64,000 nt of DNA from CAWKDC01 sp044445605 (GCA_044445605.1 JBIOEA010000010.1:1-64000); one strand, 5' to 3'; positions 1 to 8,908 are shown, counted from the stretch's first letter. Program-made: numbers and translations. The notes: generated from the sequence alone by a model not told the origin.

Positions 1-1753
1 GAATTGTCTCATAGCTCATTAGTTTATTAATCGCTTCAGAGTGGTCATTATGTACAGCAATGTATAGCGCTGTATAACCCTTAGCATTTACCGCATTAAG
101 ATCTGCCCCGCTTGCAACAAGCTTTTCAATGGCTAAAACATGCCCTCCTCTCGCCGCAAAATGTAATGGCGTCCAATTTCCGTTAATCTTTATATTGACA
201 TCCGCCGCTTTGCTCATGCACGCATCGATAACGGATATCCAGTTTTTCTCAGCAGCCACATGCAATACCCTTTGAGCATACTTGTTTAACTTTTGAGTCA
301 AATCCGCACCAGCAAGCACTAATTCGCTTATCAGCTTAACGCTCTTATTTTCTACGGCCCATTTGAGTGCAAATTCTTTATCCAGTGTTGACATGAATTC
401 ATCCTGGCAACCCGCATCCGCATAAAACCTGAGCTTATTCTCATCCGTGCCAATCGGTTTCCTTTCTAAACAATCTTTAAATGCAGAAACATTTAATTGA
501 TACGCTTCGTCCGCATGCTTATAGCGCTCAGCGTTGCATGCAGGCTCTTTTGGCAAATCATGACGAAAAGCATCAATCAAGGGAGCCAACGTAACCGTTT
601 GCGTCATGATTCCTGCGAATTCGTTAAGATGTGCATTGAGAATGCGTCCAATCCCATTTGCGTTCACTTCGACACACGGTTGAAATCTATTCTCCCGCTT
701 TGCCCTATCTATTACTGTTTGTTCCTCTGGCGTGATCTTGTCGCCAATCCCCCAACGAAGCACGAGCAAATAATACCCAAATGTTTTTTCTGTATTTCTT
801 TTGCGAGAGATGGTTTTTTTTTCTCCTGCGCTCAACACATTCCAATAGTTATCAAGAAATGATTGGATAAGGGGTTTAACATCAGGATGGGGATAGTTTG
901 CCGTTGCCTCCCCTCTCTCATCTTTCTTTTGCTTGCTCACACCATTAGCCAGGCAGTCATCCACCAACTTTTGAACACCTTCGCTTAAAGCACCTTTCGT
1001 TTTCAACATTTTTTGTCGTGCTTGAATTTCTTTTATATATTCCTTAGAGGAAGATAATGTGGTGGTAACGGCAGGTAATACGACAGTTTTAAGATTTTCC
1101 AGATCTTGGTCTTCCATCGCGGCAGGGCTAAATGTCCTGGCATAGGCTGAGTAATCCCCCTCATATTCTGTCGCATCGATCATCCGATGCTCGCCTTGGG
1201 CGCCCGTTAAATAAGTATGAAATATAAACGGCTCGTTTTCGTCTTTGCGCTGCATGCCTAACCAGCCTTCCAGCGGAATAATACACTCCCCTGAGTGGCT
1301 CACTATAAAACGGTGCGTAGCAAGAGTACGATCCGAGTTTTCGGTCAGTTCTATCAGGCTTGAGCCGCTCAGCTCATAGTGGTCAATTTGAAGAGTCCAC
1401 ATCAATATCTTGGCTATTGACTCTCCGGGCTCCGCAACGGCTATGGCTAGTAGTTGACAAATCTGCCTGAAAGGATGGATGGGGCATTCCACATAGGGAG
1501 CTGGTTTGTTCCGAATAGCGGCCCAAAGGATCCGTAGAAATCGACGTATCTCCACGTTTAAAGATGCATCATCTTCGTGCTGTTGAACAAGCTGATTCAG
1601 ATAATCACGACAAATCTGTAGCTCAAGAAAAATAGTTTGGATGGTTATATCAGTGAAATGATGCCGTTCCAACTCCGCCTGGAGCCAAGGATCACCCTTC
1701 AACAGATCAAGGGATACCACACAATGCTGCAATGTCTCTTTCAATCTAGTCAT
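1..1753 (-). CDS. Ankyrin-repeat protein (C-terminus beyond window)
   Basis: The minus strand is open from an ATG at 1753 to the window edge, giving 584 residues and no stop. Residues 1-455 match no family I recognise. From about residue 460 come four consecutive ankyrin units; the clearest (about 521-553) carries TPLHFAARGGH and ends in LVASGADLN, the classic ankyrin consensus. The gene begins 17 bp after the queE stop on the same strand, where queC would often be found, so it may be read through from the tol-pal unit. No strong ribosome binding site is visible. Ankyrin proteins of this type are common secreted effectors in intracellular Legionellales; that role is inferred. More repeats probably follow beyond base 1. 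Confidence 0.85.
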   Translation of the reverse strand, partial: MTRLKETLQHCVVSLDLLKGDPWLQAELERHHFTDITIQTIFLELQICRDYLNQLVQQHEDDASLNVEIRRFLRILWAAIRNKPAPYVECPIHPFRQICQLLAIAVAEPGESIAKILMWTLQIDHYELSGSSLIELTENSDRTLATHRFIVSHSGECIIPLEGWLGMQRKDENEPFIFHTYLTGAQGEHRMIDATEYEGDYSAYARTFSPAAMEDQDLENLKTVVLPAVTTTLSSSKEYIKEIQARQKMLKTKGALSEGVQKLVDDCLANGVSKQKKDERGEATANYPHPDVKPLIQSFLDNYWNVLSAGEKKTISRKRNTEKTFGYYLLVLRWGIGDKITPEEQTVIDRAKRENRFQPCVEVNANGIGRILNAHLNEFAGIMTQTVTLAPLIDAFRHDLPKEPACNAERYKHADEAYQLNVSAFKDCLERKPIGTDENKLRFYADAGCQDEFMSTLDKEFALKWAVENKSVKLISELVLAGADLTQKLNKYAQRVLHVAAEKNWISVIDACMSKAADVNIKINGNWTPLHFAARGGHVLAIEKLVASGADLNAVNAKGYTALYIAVHNDHSEAINKLMSYETI

Positions 1754-1770
1754 GGACCTACCCACGAGAA

Positions 1771-2418
1771 TTAAACACCCCGCATCTCGCCCCATATCAC
1801 CTTATGCAATTGCATCTGAAAACGCACCGGCAGGTTATCTTCAATAATCCACTCGGCCAATACCTTAGGCTGCAACTGCTCATAGCTCGGTGAAAACAAT
1901 AACTGGCAGCGGGTATCCAAGGCATGATCTTCAATCATTTTTTTAGCCCAAAGATAATCATCGCGATTCGTTAATACAAATTTTATTTGGTCAGTCTTTT
2001 TTAATAGCGGAATATTGCTCATCAAGTTTCGCGATACTTCACCCGACCCCGGTGTTTTTAAATCCATCACGATCATCACGCGTGGATCTATATTTTCTAA
2101 GGTGATTGCCCCGCTCGTTTCAATCGAAACATGGTAACCCGCATTGCACAATCTTTGCATCAAGGGCCATGCATTCTTCTGTGCGAGGGGCTCCCCCCCC
2201 GTCACACAGACATACCGTGGCGCAAAACGAGCGACCTTCTCAAGCACCTCATCTATCGACATCTTATTGCCGCCAGTGAACGCATACTCCGTATCACAAT
2301 ATCCACAGCGCAAGGGGCAACCCGTTAACCGTATAAATACGGTCGGAAAACCCATCGTGGTCGATTCCCCTTGCAAGGAGTAAAATATCTCTGTAATACG
2401 TAACATGCTTGGATTCAT
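1771..2418 (-). CDS. queE: 7-carboxy-7-deazaguanine synthase QueE
   Basis: A radical SAM enzyme that converts 6-carboxytetrahydropterin to 7-carboxy-7-deazaguanine in the queuosine (tRNA wobble base) pathway. The 215 residues fit the family. The three cluster-binding cysteines C34, C38 and C41 (CPLRCGYC) lie directly after the substrate-side motif YSLQGES, and VTGGEPL (about 72-78) is the SAM-binding glycine motif. It starts 3 bp after the cpoB stop, as the last conserved gene of the tol-pal unit. An internal ATG four codons later is also possible. No queC or queD is visible nearby. Confidence 0.95.
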   Translation of the reverse strand: MNPSMLRITEIFYSLQGESTTMGFPTVFIRLTGCPLRCGYCDTEYAFTGGNKMSIDEVLEKVARFAPRYVCVTGGEPLAQKNAWPLMQRLCNAGYHVSIETSGAITLENIDPRVMIVMDLKTPGSGEVSRNLMSNIPLLKKTDQIKFVLTNRDDYLWAKKMIEDHALDTRCQLLFSPSYEQLQPKVLAEWIIEDNLPVRFQMQLHKVIWGEMRGV

Positions 2419-2421
2419 GGC

Positions 2422-3156
2422 TTACCGATCAATATTAGAAATCTGCTGAATCCGTTCACTGGCCAACTTTGCTTGCGGTGTGTTCGGATACTTGGTCTTA
2501 ACATCTTGAAACAATGCCAAGGCCTTATCATACTGACCCGCATCTTCATACACCATCGCCAACTTTAACGACGCATCCACCACTTTAGGCGATGTTGGAT
2601 ATTTGTCGATAACTGTCTGAAATGCTCTCTTCGCTTCATCTAAATCATTAGCGATCGTTTGCGTTTCGCCTAACCAATAATACGCGCTCGCCGTGTATTG
2701 ACCGTTCGGGTAACTTTGAATATAGCTTTCTAATGCCGGAATCGCTGAACTGTACTTCTGCTCAGTCAATAGCACATAGGCCGCTTCATATTGCTTGGTT
2801 TCCGCGTCCGATACTGCACCAGGGACAGGCGTCATGTTCATCTTGCCCGGCGGTGCCACAGCCACGTTACTCGCCGCAGGCGCCGATGCCGCATTGCGCA
2901 TCAACTGTTGCTGCTGATCCTTCAACTTGTCTAATTCAAACTGCTGTACTTCTAACATGCCACGCAAGCTTTGCAGTTCGTCACGCATTTCTTGCAGGCT
3001 GGTCTGTACCTGATAATTGCTTTGCGCGTTCATCATCTTTTCAAGACGATCCACGCGTGCACTCATCGTGTCAGTCACAGGTGGCGGCTCAGCCATGGCA
3101 GCCGAAACTGCCATGGTTAATCCTACCATCCCGAGGAGAATGGATTGAAATTTCAT
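2422..3156 (-). CDS. cpoB: Cell division coordinator CpoB (YbgF)
   Basis: A periplasmic protein that links the Tol-Pal system with peptidoglycan synthesis (PBP1B) during constriction. The 244 residues begin with a Sec signal peptide (about 1-22, cleaving after AMA), followed by a trimerising coiled coil (about 33-90, with a QQQQ run), an Ala/Pro linker, and TPR repeats from about 122 to the end, including YPNGQYTASAYYWLGE and YPNTPQAKLASERI. Its ATG directly abuts the pal stop codon, so the two are translationally coupled. Confidence 0.94.
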   Translation of the reverse strand: MKFQSILLGMVGLTMAVSAAMAEPPPVTDTMSARVDRLEKMMNAQSNYQVQTSLQEMRDELQSLRGMLEVQQFELDKLKDQQQQLMRNAASAPAASNVAVAPPGKMNMTPVPGAVSDAETKQYEAAYVLLTEQKYSSAIPALESYIQSYPNGQYTASAYYWLGETQTIANDLDEAKRAFQTVIDKYPTSPKVVDASLKLAMVYEDAGQYDKALALFQDVKTKYPNTPQAKLASERIQQISNIDR

Positions 3157-3678
3157 TTATTTGGCCTCGTATACAATCACAACACGACGGTTGTAGCGCC
3201 ATGCTGATTCGTCATGCCCTTGTACTGCAGGCTTTTCTTTCCCGTAACTCACCACAGCGATTTGAGAAGGATTTGCACCATCCGAAACCATCATCGATTC
3301 AACGGATTTAGCACGACGCTCACCCAACGCAATGTTGTATTCGCTGCTGCCACGTTCATCGGTATGCCCTTCTAAACGCACTTTAGCATTTGGATGGCTG
3401 GATAAATAACCTGCGTGCGCTTTGATCGCGCCGTCATAGTTTTGGTTTACCGTGCTCGAATCTAAATCAAAGTAGAATACTTGACGCTGCAAAAGCTCTT
3501 CTTCGCTCATGCCCGACAAATCTTCGCCCCAATAGGACCCTTCAGATACACCGGTTGATACCGCAGAACCATCTTCTGAACCCATTCCCGAGCCACTGCG
3601 GCTTGTTCCCTTGTTCGCACAACCTGCTATCAAGGCTGCAGACAATAGAACAATACCCCATTTCATCATTTGCTTCAT
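3157..3678 (-). CDS. pal: Peptidoglycan-associated lipoprotein Pal
   Basis: Outer-membrane lipoprotein that binds peptidoglycan and TolB. The ATG at 3678 is chosen over an in-frame TTG at 3699 because AGGGG lies 7 nt upstream. This gives 173 residues, the family length. The lipobox LIAGC puts the acylated cysteine at residue 20. The C-terminal OmpA-like domain shows VRLEGHTDERGSSEYN and the end motif RRVVIVYE. A Gly/Ser-rich linker separates the two. It lies between tolB and cpoB with an R1 palindrome upstream. Confidence 0.96.
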   Translation of the reverse strand: MKQMMKWGIVLLSAALIAGCANKGTSRSGSGMGSEDGSAVSTGVSEGSYWGEDLSGMSEEELLQRQVFYFDLDSSTVNQNYDGAIKAHAGYLSSHPNAKVRLEGHTDERGSSEYNIALGERRAKSVESMMVSDGANPSQIAVVSYGKEKPAVQGHDESAWRYNRRVVIVYEAK

Positions 3679-3709
3679 TACATTACCCCTATATTTCAAC
3701 GTTCATTTT

Positions 3710-3757
3710 GGGCGAATAGAACGGCCGCGTTGCGGTCTGTTCTTTATTCGCCCCTAC
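3710..3757. repeat. R1 repeat with extended stem
   Basis: GGGCGAATA and TATTCGCCC CTAC are arms of an R1 palindrome with a larger loop than other copies, between tolB and pal inside the operon. Confidence 0.75.
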
Positions 3758-3770
3758 TCAGCATCCCTTC

Positions 3771-5150
3771 TTACGAAGACTGATATGGCGACCAAGCAGG
3801 ATCTTGCACTTCCCCATCAGCAATGGGGATGAGCAATTTTACTCGACCATCCACCGAACATGCGCTCAGCACTCTTTTGTTACCTACCAGAGTACTGTAG
3901 ATGATCATACGATCATTGGGCGCCAATGACGGCGATTGGTCTAGCTTGGTCTGTGTCAACACCAGCATTTGCTTGGTTTTTAAATCTTGCACCGCAATGT
4001 GATACATGCCATTTTCACGGTGGATCATAATAATGGATTTACCATCGGAGGTAGGAATGCCACGCGCATTGAAATCACCTTCAAACGTGACACGCTCGAT
4101 CGCACGGCTGCCTAAATCCACACGGTAAATCTGTGGTTGGCCACCCCGGTTTGATGTATAAAATAACGAACGGCCGTCTGGCGAAAACCGAGGCTCGGTA
4201 TCAATCGATGGACCCGTCGTCACTTGCTCTAACTGGTTCGTCGCCAAGTTCATTAAGTAAATTTTGGGCACACTTTGATTCGATAACACAATCGCTAACT
4301 TCGAACCGTCAGGCGACCAAGCAGGCGCTCCATTGATACCCGGTTGCTTCGAAATCAATCGACGCTGCCCTGTCGCCACCGTCGAAATAAAAATTTGTGC
4401 GCGATTGTTTTCAAAGGATACATACGCCAACTCTTTGCCATTGGGCGACCACGAAGGCGACATGATAGGCTCACGGCTCGTTAATAACGCACGTGGATTA
4501 TAACCATCGCTGTCTGCAATTTCTAATCGGTATTCATCCAATTTGCCGTTATGCCATTTGACGTTGACATAGGCAATGCGCGTGGCAAATGCACCCTTGT
4601 GACCCGTTAGCTTCTCATAAATCCGATCACTGATGTGATGCGCCAACCCACGTAATTGTTGGCCTGTCACGGTGAACGATTCATCTAACAGCGGCGTCTT
4701 ATTCGTCGCCTGTGAACCGTATAAATCAATCAGGTAATATTGCACCTTATAACGATCACCGCCTTGGCTTATCACACTACCGACAACCATGGCATCCATC
4801 TTTAACTGACGCCAATAGTCCGTATTCACGGCCACGGGATTGTTAGGCTTCTGTGCCATGTGCGCGGGATCCAATGGAGCAAACTCGCCGCTGCGATGCA
4901 AGTCTTGCGCCACCACGTCTGCGACCTCTGTAGAACCCTGCCCGTCCCCTTCGAATGGCACGATCGCTATCGGCATCGCCGCGTCCATCGCACGTGTGAC
5001 TTCAATGTCGAGAGCGGCATGGGAAAGGATGGAGAAAAAAGAGAGGAAAAAGGCGAAGAAAAAAGCACGAATGGTGCTACTTGGGAATCCGAGTTGCCGC
5101 GAAGAAGGCGAAAGATGTTTCGCCCCTACGAATAATCGTCTGTATTTCAT
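3771..5150 (-). CDS. tolB: Tol-Pal system protein TolB with repeat-derived N-terminal extension
   Basis: Periplasmic beta-propeller protein bridging TolA, Pal and outer-membrane proteins. The 459 residues are about 30 more than usual. The propeller blades show SPSWSPNGKELAYVSF, APAWSPDGSKLAIV and PRFSPDGRSLFYTS. The signal-peptide core is residues 29-45 (ending ILSHA), far from the start. The ATG at 5150 has a perfect GGAGG 8 nt upstream and sits 2 bp after the tolA stop, and no ATG lies between it and the hydrophobic core, so the extension is probably real. Residues 8-16 (VGAKHLSPS) are encoded by a copy of the R1 palindrome. Confidence 0.95.
   Translation of the reverse strand: MKYRRLFVGAKHLSPSSRQLGFPSSTIRAFFFAFFLSFFSILSHAALDIEVTRAMDAAMPIAIVPFEGDGQGSTEVADVVAQDLHRSGEFAPLDPAHMAQKPNNPVAVNTDYWRQLKMDAMVVGSVISQGGDRYKVQYYLIDLYGSQATNKTPLLDESFTVTGQQLRGLAHHISDRIYEKLTGHKGAFATRIAYVNVKWHNGKLDEYRLEIADSDGYNPRALLTSREPIMSPSWSPNGKELAYVSFENNRAQIFISTVATGQRRLISKQPGINGAPAWSPDGSKLAIVLSNQSVPKIYLMNLATNQLEQVTTGPSIDTEPRFSPDGRSLFYTSNRGGQPQIYRVDLGSRAIERVTFEGDFNARGIPTSDGKSIIMIHRENGMYHIAVQDLKTKQMLVLTQTKLDQSPSLAPNDRMIIYSTLVGNKRVLSACSVDGRVKLLIPIADGEVQDPAWSPYQSS
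5105..5129. repeat. R1 repeat inside tolB
   Basis: GGCGAAAGATGTTTCGCC CCTAC, almost identical to the R1 copy upstream of trpS, encodes TolB residues 8-16 on the minus strand. Confidence 0.88.
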
Positions 5151-5152
5151 TC

Positions 5153-6061
5153 TTAACCCTCCGATACCACTGCGTCTGGACGCAATGTTAAGCGTAGCTC
5201 ACGAAAAGCACTAAAGAGTGCCGGATCCTGGGGTACTGGCAAGGGCGAGGCTTTAAATACAGCAGCCATCGCGGAACGATCCAAGGCATCATTCCCACTC
5301 GAACGACTGATCTTAACATCCAAAACGGTTCCGTTGGGCGCTACTCGCACAAAAAGTTGTGTCGATGCACCCGAATCAGGCGCTCCTTGCACAAACCAAT
5401 AGCGCATGATTTGTTGCTGCACCATTAACTTATAACGATCAATCTCACGCAGACTTTGACCAGACATCGCTGCCGCATTGTCCGCGTCCATGACCATTCG
5501 GTCCGCCGCGATGGCCTTCGCCAACTCAGCCTCTTTTTGAGCCTTGGCTTTGGATGCCGCGTCTGCTTGCATCTTCGCTTTATCCTGGACAGCTTTTGCC
5601 GCTTTCTCAGCCGCTAATTGCTTCACCTTCGCCTCGTCTGCTTTCTTTTTAGCATCTGCAATACGCTTCTGCTCAGCTTTCAAGGCGACTTCAGCTGCCT
5701 TTTTCTTCGCTTGAACATCCGCCAATCGCTTCTCTTCCGCTGCACGTGCCTGCTCAAGCTTTTTCTGTTCATTAATGAGTCGTTGCTTTTCCGCTGCGGC
5801 TTTAGCCAATACATCGGCTTTGGCCTTTTCTTGACGTGCCACTTCTGCATCTAACGCTTTTGAATCAATCACCGTCGCCTGGATAGGCGTCGGATTGTTT
5901 TCAATCGTCATCGCTGTGCTCGCTGCAGGTGCGTGTGTCGGCGAACTCGGGAACGAGACACGCGCAATCACGATGATAATCAACAGACCATGCAACACGA
6001 GCGATTTGTTCAATGCGCGTTTAAATGCGGAATCAGGAGTCACTTTTAGATTACTGCTCAT
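5153..6061 (-). CDS. tolA: Cell envelope integrity protein TolA
   Basis: Inner-membrane protein that spans the periplasm and passes TolQR energy to TolB and Pal. The 302 residues show the expected order: a short cytoplasmic segment, one membrane anchor (about 20-38), an Ala/Lys/Glu-rich helical domain II (about 70-200) and a TonB-like C-terminal domain (about 205-302, with WFVQGAPDSGASTQLFVRV). Its ATG overlaps the tolR stop by one base (TAATG). Confidence 0.93.
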   Translation of the reverse strand: MSSNLKVTPDSAFKRALNKSLVLHGLLIIIVIARVSFPSSPTHAPAASTAMTIENNPTPIQATVIDSKALDAEVARQEKAKADVLAKAAAEKQRLINEQKKLEQARAAEEKRLADVQAKKKAAEVALKAEQKRIADAKKKADEAKVKQLAAEKAAKAVQDKAKMQADAASKAKAQKEAELAKAIAADRMVMDADNAAAMSGQSLREIDRYKLMVQQQIMRYWFVQGAPDSGASTQLFVRVAPNGTVLDVKISRSSGNDALDRSAMAAVFKASPLPVPQDPALFSAFRELRLTLRPDAVVSEG

Positions 6062-6507
6062 TATTTAGCCTCAGACTCATCAGGCGGGCTGGTCACCAAT
6101 CCAACGTGCGGTGCCCCTGCTTGCTGCAAAACCACCATCGCGCCTACCACTTGCCCGTACGACACTTGATCATCCCCACGTACCAGAATATCGCGCTCAG
6201 GGTTCTGCTTCAACGCAGCCGCTACTTGTAATGACAAGTCCGCAGGCATTAAAGGGGTTGATGGCGATGCTGAAATATTTAAAAAATAATTGCCGACTTT
6301 ATCCACGGTCACAACAACCGGTTCATCTTGTTTTTTATCAATCACACTCGCGGTTGCCTTAGGCAAATCCACTTGAACACCTTGTGTTAATAACGGTGCC
6401 GTGATCATGAAAATCACCAGCAACACCAACATCACGTCCACATAAGGAACAATGTTGATCTCGGCTACCGGCTTGTCTTCCGTAAAACTATCCCTTAAAA
6501 GCCCCAT
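6061..6507 (-). CDS. tolR: Tol-Pal protein TolR
   Basis: ExbD/TolR family inner-membrane protein that forms the proton channel with TolQ. The 148 residues contain one N-terminal membrane segment (about 20-42) beginning VPYVDVMLVLLVIFM, with the family's essential Asp (VDVML), followed by a periplasmic domain with ILVRGDDQVSYGQVV. It overlaps tolQ and tolA by single bases (TAATG junctions), indicating tight translational coupling. Confidence 0.96.
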   Translation of the reverse strand: MGLLRDSFTEDKPVAEINIVPYVDVMLVLLVIFMITAPLLTQGVQVDLPKATASVIDKKQDEPVVVTVDKVGNYFLNISASPSTPLMPADLSLQVAAALKQNPERDILVRGDDQVSYGQVVGAMVVLQQAGAPHVGLVTSPPDESEAK

Positions 6508-7199
6508 TAAAACGCTCCTTTCTCACGCTGCAATAGCTTTTTGAGTAATACGTTTAAGACTTCTTCCGCAAAGGTTTGATAACGAGCCAGTAATTGGTTC
6601 ACGCGATTGGAAAACCGATTGTAAGCCACAACCGCAGGAATAGCCGCGAATAACCCCATCGCTGTCGCAATCAAGGCTTCAGCAATACCCGGAGCCACCA
6701 TCGCTAATGTCGCTTGTTGCACCGCACCCAGGGAAATGAACGCGTGCATGATCCCCCACACCGTTCCAAATAAACCAATATAGGGGGCAACCGAACCGAT
6801 CGTCGCCAGCCAGTTTAAGTTCTTTTGTAAACGCTCACGTTCACGCATCAAAGCAATGTGCATCGCACGTTCAATGTGCTCGCCCGCCATCGCTTTATTT
6901 AAATTTTGTTCGTGGAATCGTTGAAAATCACGCATCCCAGCCGAAAAAATAGCCGCGGACCCCATCACACCGGCACTCCGCCCTCCCGAAACACGATCAT
7001 AAATATGACGCAAATCTTTACCCGACCAAAACTCATCTTCAAATTGTTCTGCGCTGCCCGAGCTTTCTTTAAGCAAACGACGGTATTGGAAAATAAATGC
7101 CCAAGAGATCACCGATAAACTCATCAAAAAAATCATGATGCATTGCACCAGAAAACTCGCGTCAATAAACAGTCGCCATAGCGATAATTCTGCGTTCAT
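6507..7199 (-). CDS. tolQ: Tol-Pal protein TolQ
   Basis: MotA/TolQ/ExbB family proton-channel subunit. The 230 residues contain three membrane helices (about 15-35, 135-157 and 170-193). The conserved stretch IGLFGTVWGIMHAF precedes the second helix end, and GIAEALIATAMGLFAAIPAVVAYN covers the third. The gene overlaps the ruvB stop (ATGA). The acyl-CoA thioesterase gene ybgC, which usually precedes tolQ in gammaproteobacteria, is absent. Confidence 0.97.
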   Translation of the reverse strand: MNAELSLWRLFIDASFLVQCIMIFLMSLSVISWAFIFQYRRLLKESSGSAEQFEDEFWSGKDLRHIYDRVSGGRSAGVMGSAAIFSAGMRDFQRFHEQNLNKAMAGEHIERAMHIALMRERERLQKNLNWLATIGSVAPYIGLFGTVWGIMHAFISLGAVQQATLAMVAPGIAEALIATAMGLFAAIPAVVAYNRFSNRVNQLLARYQTFAEEVLNVLLKKLLQREKGAF

Positions 7200-8206
7200 A
7201 TTGTTTCTGCCCCTTCCAAACCAAAATGCTGGTAAGCCAAATTGCTTGCAACGCGGCCTCGTGGGCTGCGATGCAAATACCCTTCTTGAATTAAATACGG
7301 TTCTATCACATCTTCTATAGTATCGCGTGATTCTCCAATAGCTGCCGCCAGGCTGTCAAGCCCTACCGGCCCACCATCGAATTTCGAGATAAGTGTTTGT
7401 AACAGCTTTCTATCCATGATGTCAAATCCACGATGATCGACCTCTAACATCTCAAGCGCTGCCGCTGCCGTTTCCACAGTGATGTAACCATCTCCTTTGA
7501 CCTGTGCAAAATCGCGAACACGGCGTAATAAGCGGTTCACGATCCGCGGCGTCCCGCGGGCACGCTTGGCGATCTCGAGCGCACCGCCTTCGTCCATCCC
7601 GACACCTAATATATCCGCCGAACGTGTCACGATTTGCGTTAATTCATCAATTCGATAAAATTCAAGGCGATGCACAATGCCAAAACGGTCACGTAAAGGC
7701 GACGTTAACATCCCTGCCCGTGTCGTCGCACCGACTAATGTGAAGGGGGGTAACTCCAACTTGATTGATCGCGCCGAAGGACCTTCCCCAATCATAATAT
7801 CTAATGCGTAATCTTCCATCGCAGGATATAAAATTTCTTCGATCACCGGGCTTAATCGGTGAATTTCATCAATAAATAAGACATCTTTTGGCTGGAGGTT
7901 CGTGAGCAATGCAGCCAAGTCACCCGCACGTTCAAGGACTGGGCCCGAAGTCGTTTTTAAATTCACGCCCAGTTCATTCGCAATGATGTTCGCTAGTGTC
8001 GTTTTGCCTAAGCCCGGTGGACCGTAAAATAATGTGTGATCCAGTGCTTCTGAACGCCCCTTCGCCGCATGAATGAATATCTCCATCTGCGCGCGCACAG
8101 GCGCTTGCCCAATGTAATCACATAGGCTCTTTGGGCGTATCGCCCGATCAACAATGTCGTCCCCAGGTTGGACTGTTTGGGAGAGTAGCCGGTCTTCTTC
8201 AATCAT
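7196..8206 (-). CDS. ruvB: Holliday junction branch-migration helicase RuvB
   Basis: AAA+ motor that drives branch migration of Holliday junctions with RuvA. The 336 residues show Walker A GPPGLGKT (62-69), Walker B LFIDEIHRLS, sensor 1 GATTRAG and arginine finger LRDRFG, and a C-terminal winged helix ending IQEGYLHRSPRGRVA. It lies 13 bp after ruvA, and its TGA stop overlaps the tolQ ATG, fusing the ruv and tol units. Confidence 0.98.
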   Translation of the reverse strand: MIEEDRLLSQTVQPGDDIVDRAIRPKSLCDYIGQAPVRAQMEIFIHAAKGRSEALDHTLFYGPPGLGKTTLANIIANELGVNLKTTSGPVLERAGDLAALLTNLQPKDVLFIDEIHRLSPVIEEILYPAMEDYALDIMIGEGPSARSIKLELPPFTLVGATTRAGMLTSPLRDRFGIVHRLEFYRIDELTQIVTRSADILGVGMDEGGALEIAKRARGTPRIVNRLLRRVRDFAQVKGDGYITVETAAAALEMLEVDHRGFDIMDRKLLQTLISKFDGGPVGLDSLAAAIGESRDTIEDVIEPYLIQEGYLHRSPRGRVASNLAYQHFGLEGAETI

Positions 8207-8219
8207 AAGGAAATCTCTT

Positions 8220-8801
8220 TTATCGTTTTAACGCAGCGCGAATCAGGCCCTGTGCATCCAAATCTTGTGGACATTGATCCAACATTTTTTTAGCCTCTCC
8301 AGGTTTATAGCCCAAAGAGAGCAAGGCTTCCATCGCTTCATCCAACTGGCTATGCGATTGATGTGATGCTATCACCGCTACTGAATCTAATCCGTCAAAA
8401 CGGCTGACCTTGTCCCGCATCTCGATAATCAAACGCTGTGCCATCTTCGGCCCAACGCCTGGCAACTTAGTCAGCTTGACAGTATCTTGATCCGCGATGG
8501 CCCGCACCAAGCTCGCCGTGTCCATGCCAGATAATAACGTCAATCCAAGCTTCGGCCCCACCCCGTTCACTTTGATTAACTCACGGAATAATGCTCTGTC
8601 TTGCTCCGTTAAAAAACCATATAAACTTTGCCCATCTTCACGAATACTGTGGTGTGTGAATAAAAATAGTGGTTGATCAACCGCCGGTAAGGCAAAAAAA
8701 GTGCTCATGGGGACGAATACTTCATATCCCACCCCGTGTACGTCGATGCTGATCATCGGTGGTTTTTTGTAGGCCAATATTCCCTTTAAAAAAGTAATCA
8801 T
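8220..8801 (-). CDS. ruvA: Holliday junction DNA-binding protein RuvA
   Basis: Forms the tetramer that holds the four-way junction for RuvB. The 193 residues show the N-terminal OB fold, two helix-hairpin-helix motifs (VNGVGPKLGLTLLSG about 79-93, and LPGVGPKMAQRLIIEM about 114-129), and a C-terminal RuvB-binding domain (EAMEALLSLGYKPGEA). The 46-bp gap to ruvC contains an R1 palindrome. Confidence 0.97.
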   Translation of the reverse strand: MITFLKGILAYKKPPMISIDVHGVGYEVFVPMSTFFALPAVDQPLFLFTHHSIREDGQSLYGFLTEQDRALFRELIKVNGVGPKLGLTLLSGMDTASLVRAIADQDTVKLTKLPGVGPKMAQRLIIEMRDKVSRFDGLDSVAVIASHQSHSQLDEAMEALLSLGYKPGEAKKMLDQCPQDLDAQGLIRAALKR

Positions 8802-8825
8802 TGTTTTTCTCCCATGTTCAAAAGA

Positions 8826-8908
8826 GGGCGAAAGATATTTCGCCCTTCTATGTCTTAGGCCCCCTTTCTAAAGGGGGCAGCCGAGTATTCCGAGGCGGGG
8901 GATTTTCT
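8826..8908. repeat. Composite R1-R2 repeat overlapping the ruvC 3' end
   Basis: R1 (GGGCGAAAGATATTTCGCCC, 8826-8845) is followed by an R2 copy (8859-8908: GGCCCCCTTTCTAAAGGGGG, CAGCCGAGTATTCCGAGGCG, GGGGATTTT). R2 lies within the ruvC coding sequence and R1 begins at its stop codon. Confidence 0.92.

Noticed and set aside
497..862. 121-codon plus-strand frame
   Set aside because: It lies opposite the ankyrin gene, has unusual composition and no ribosome site.
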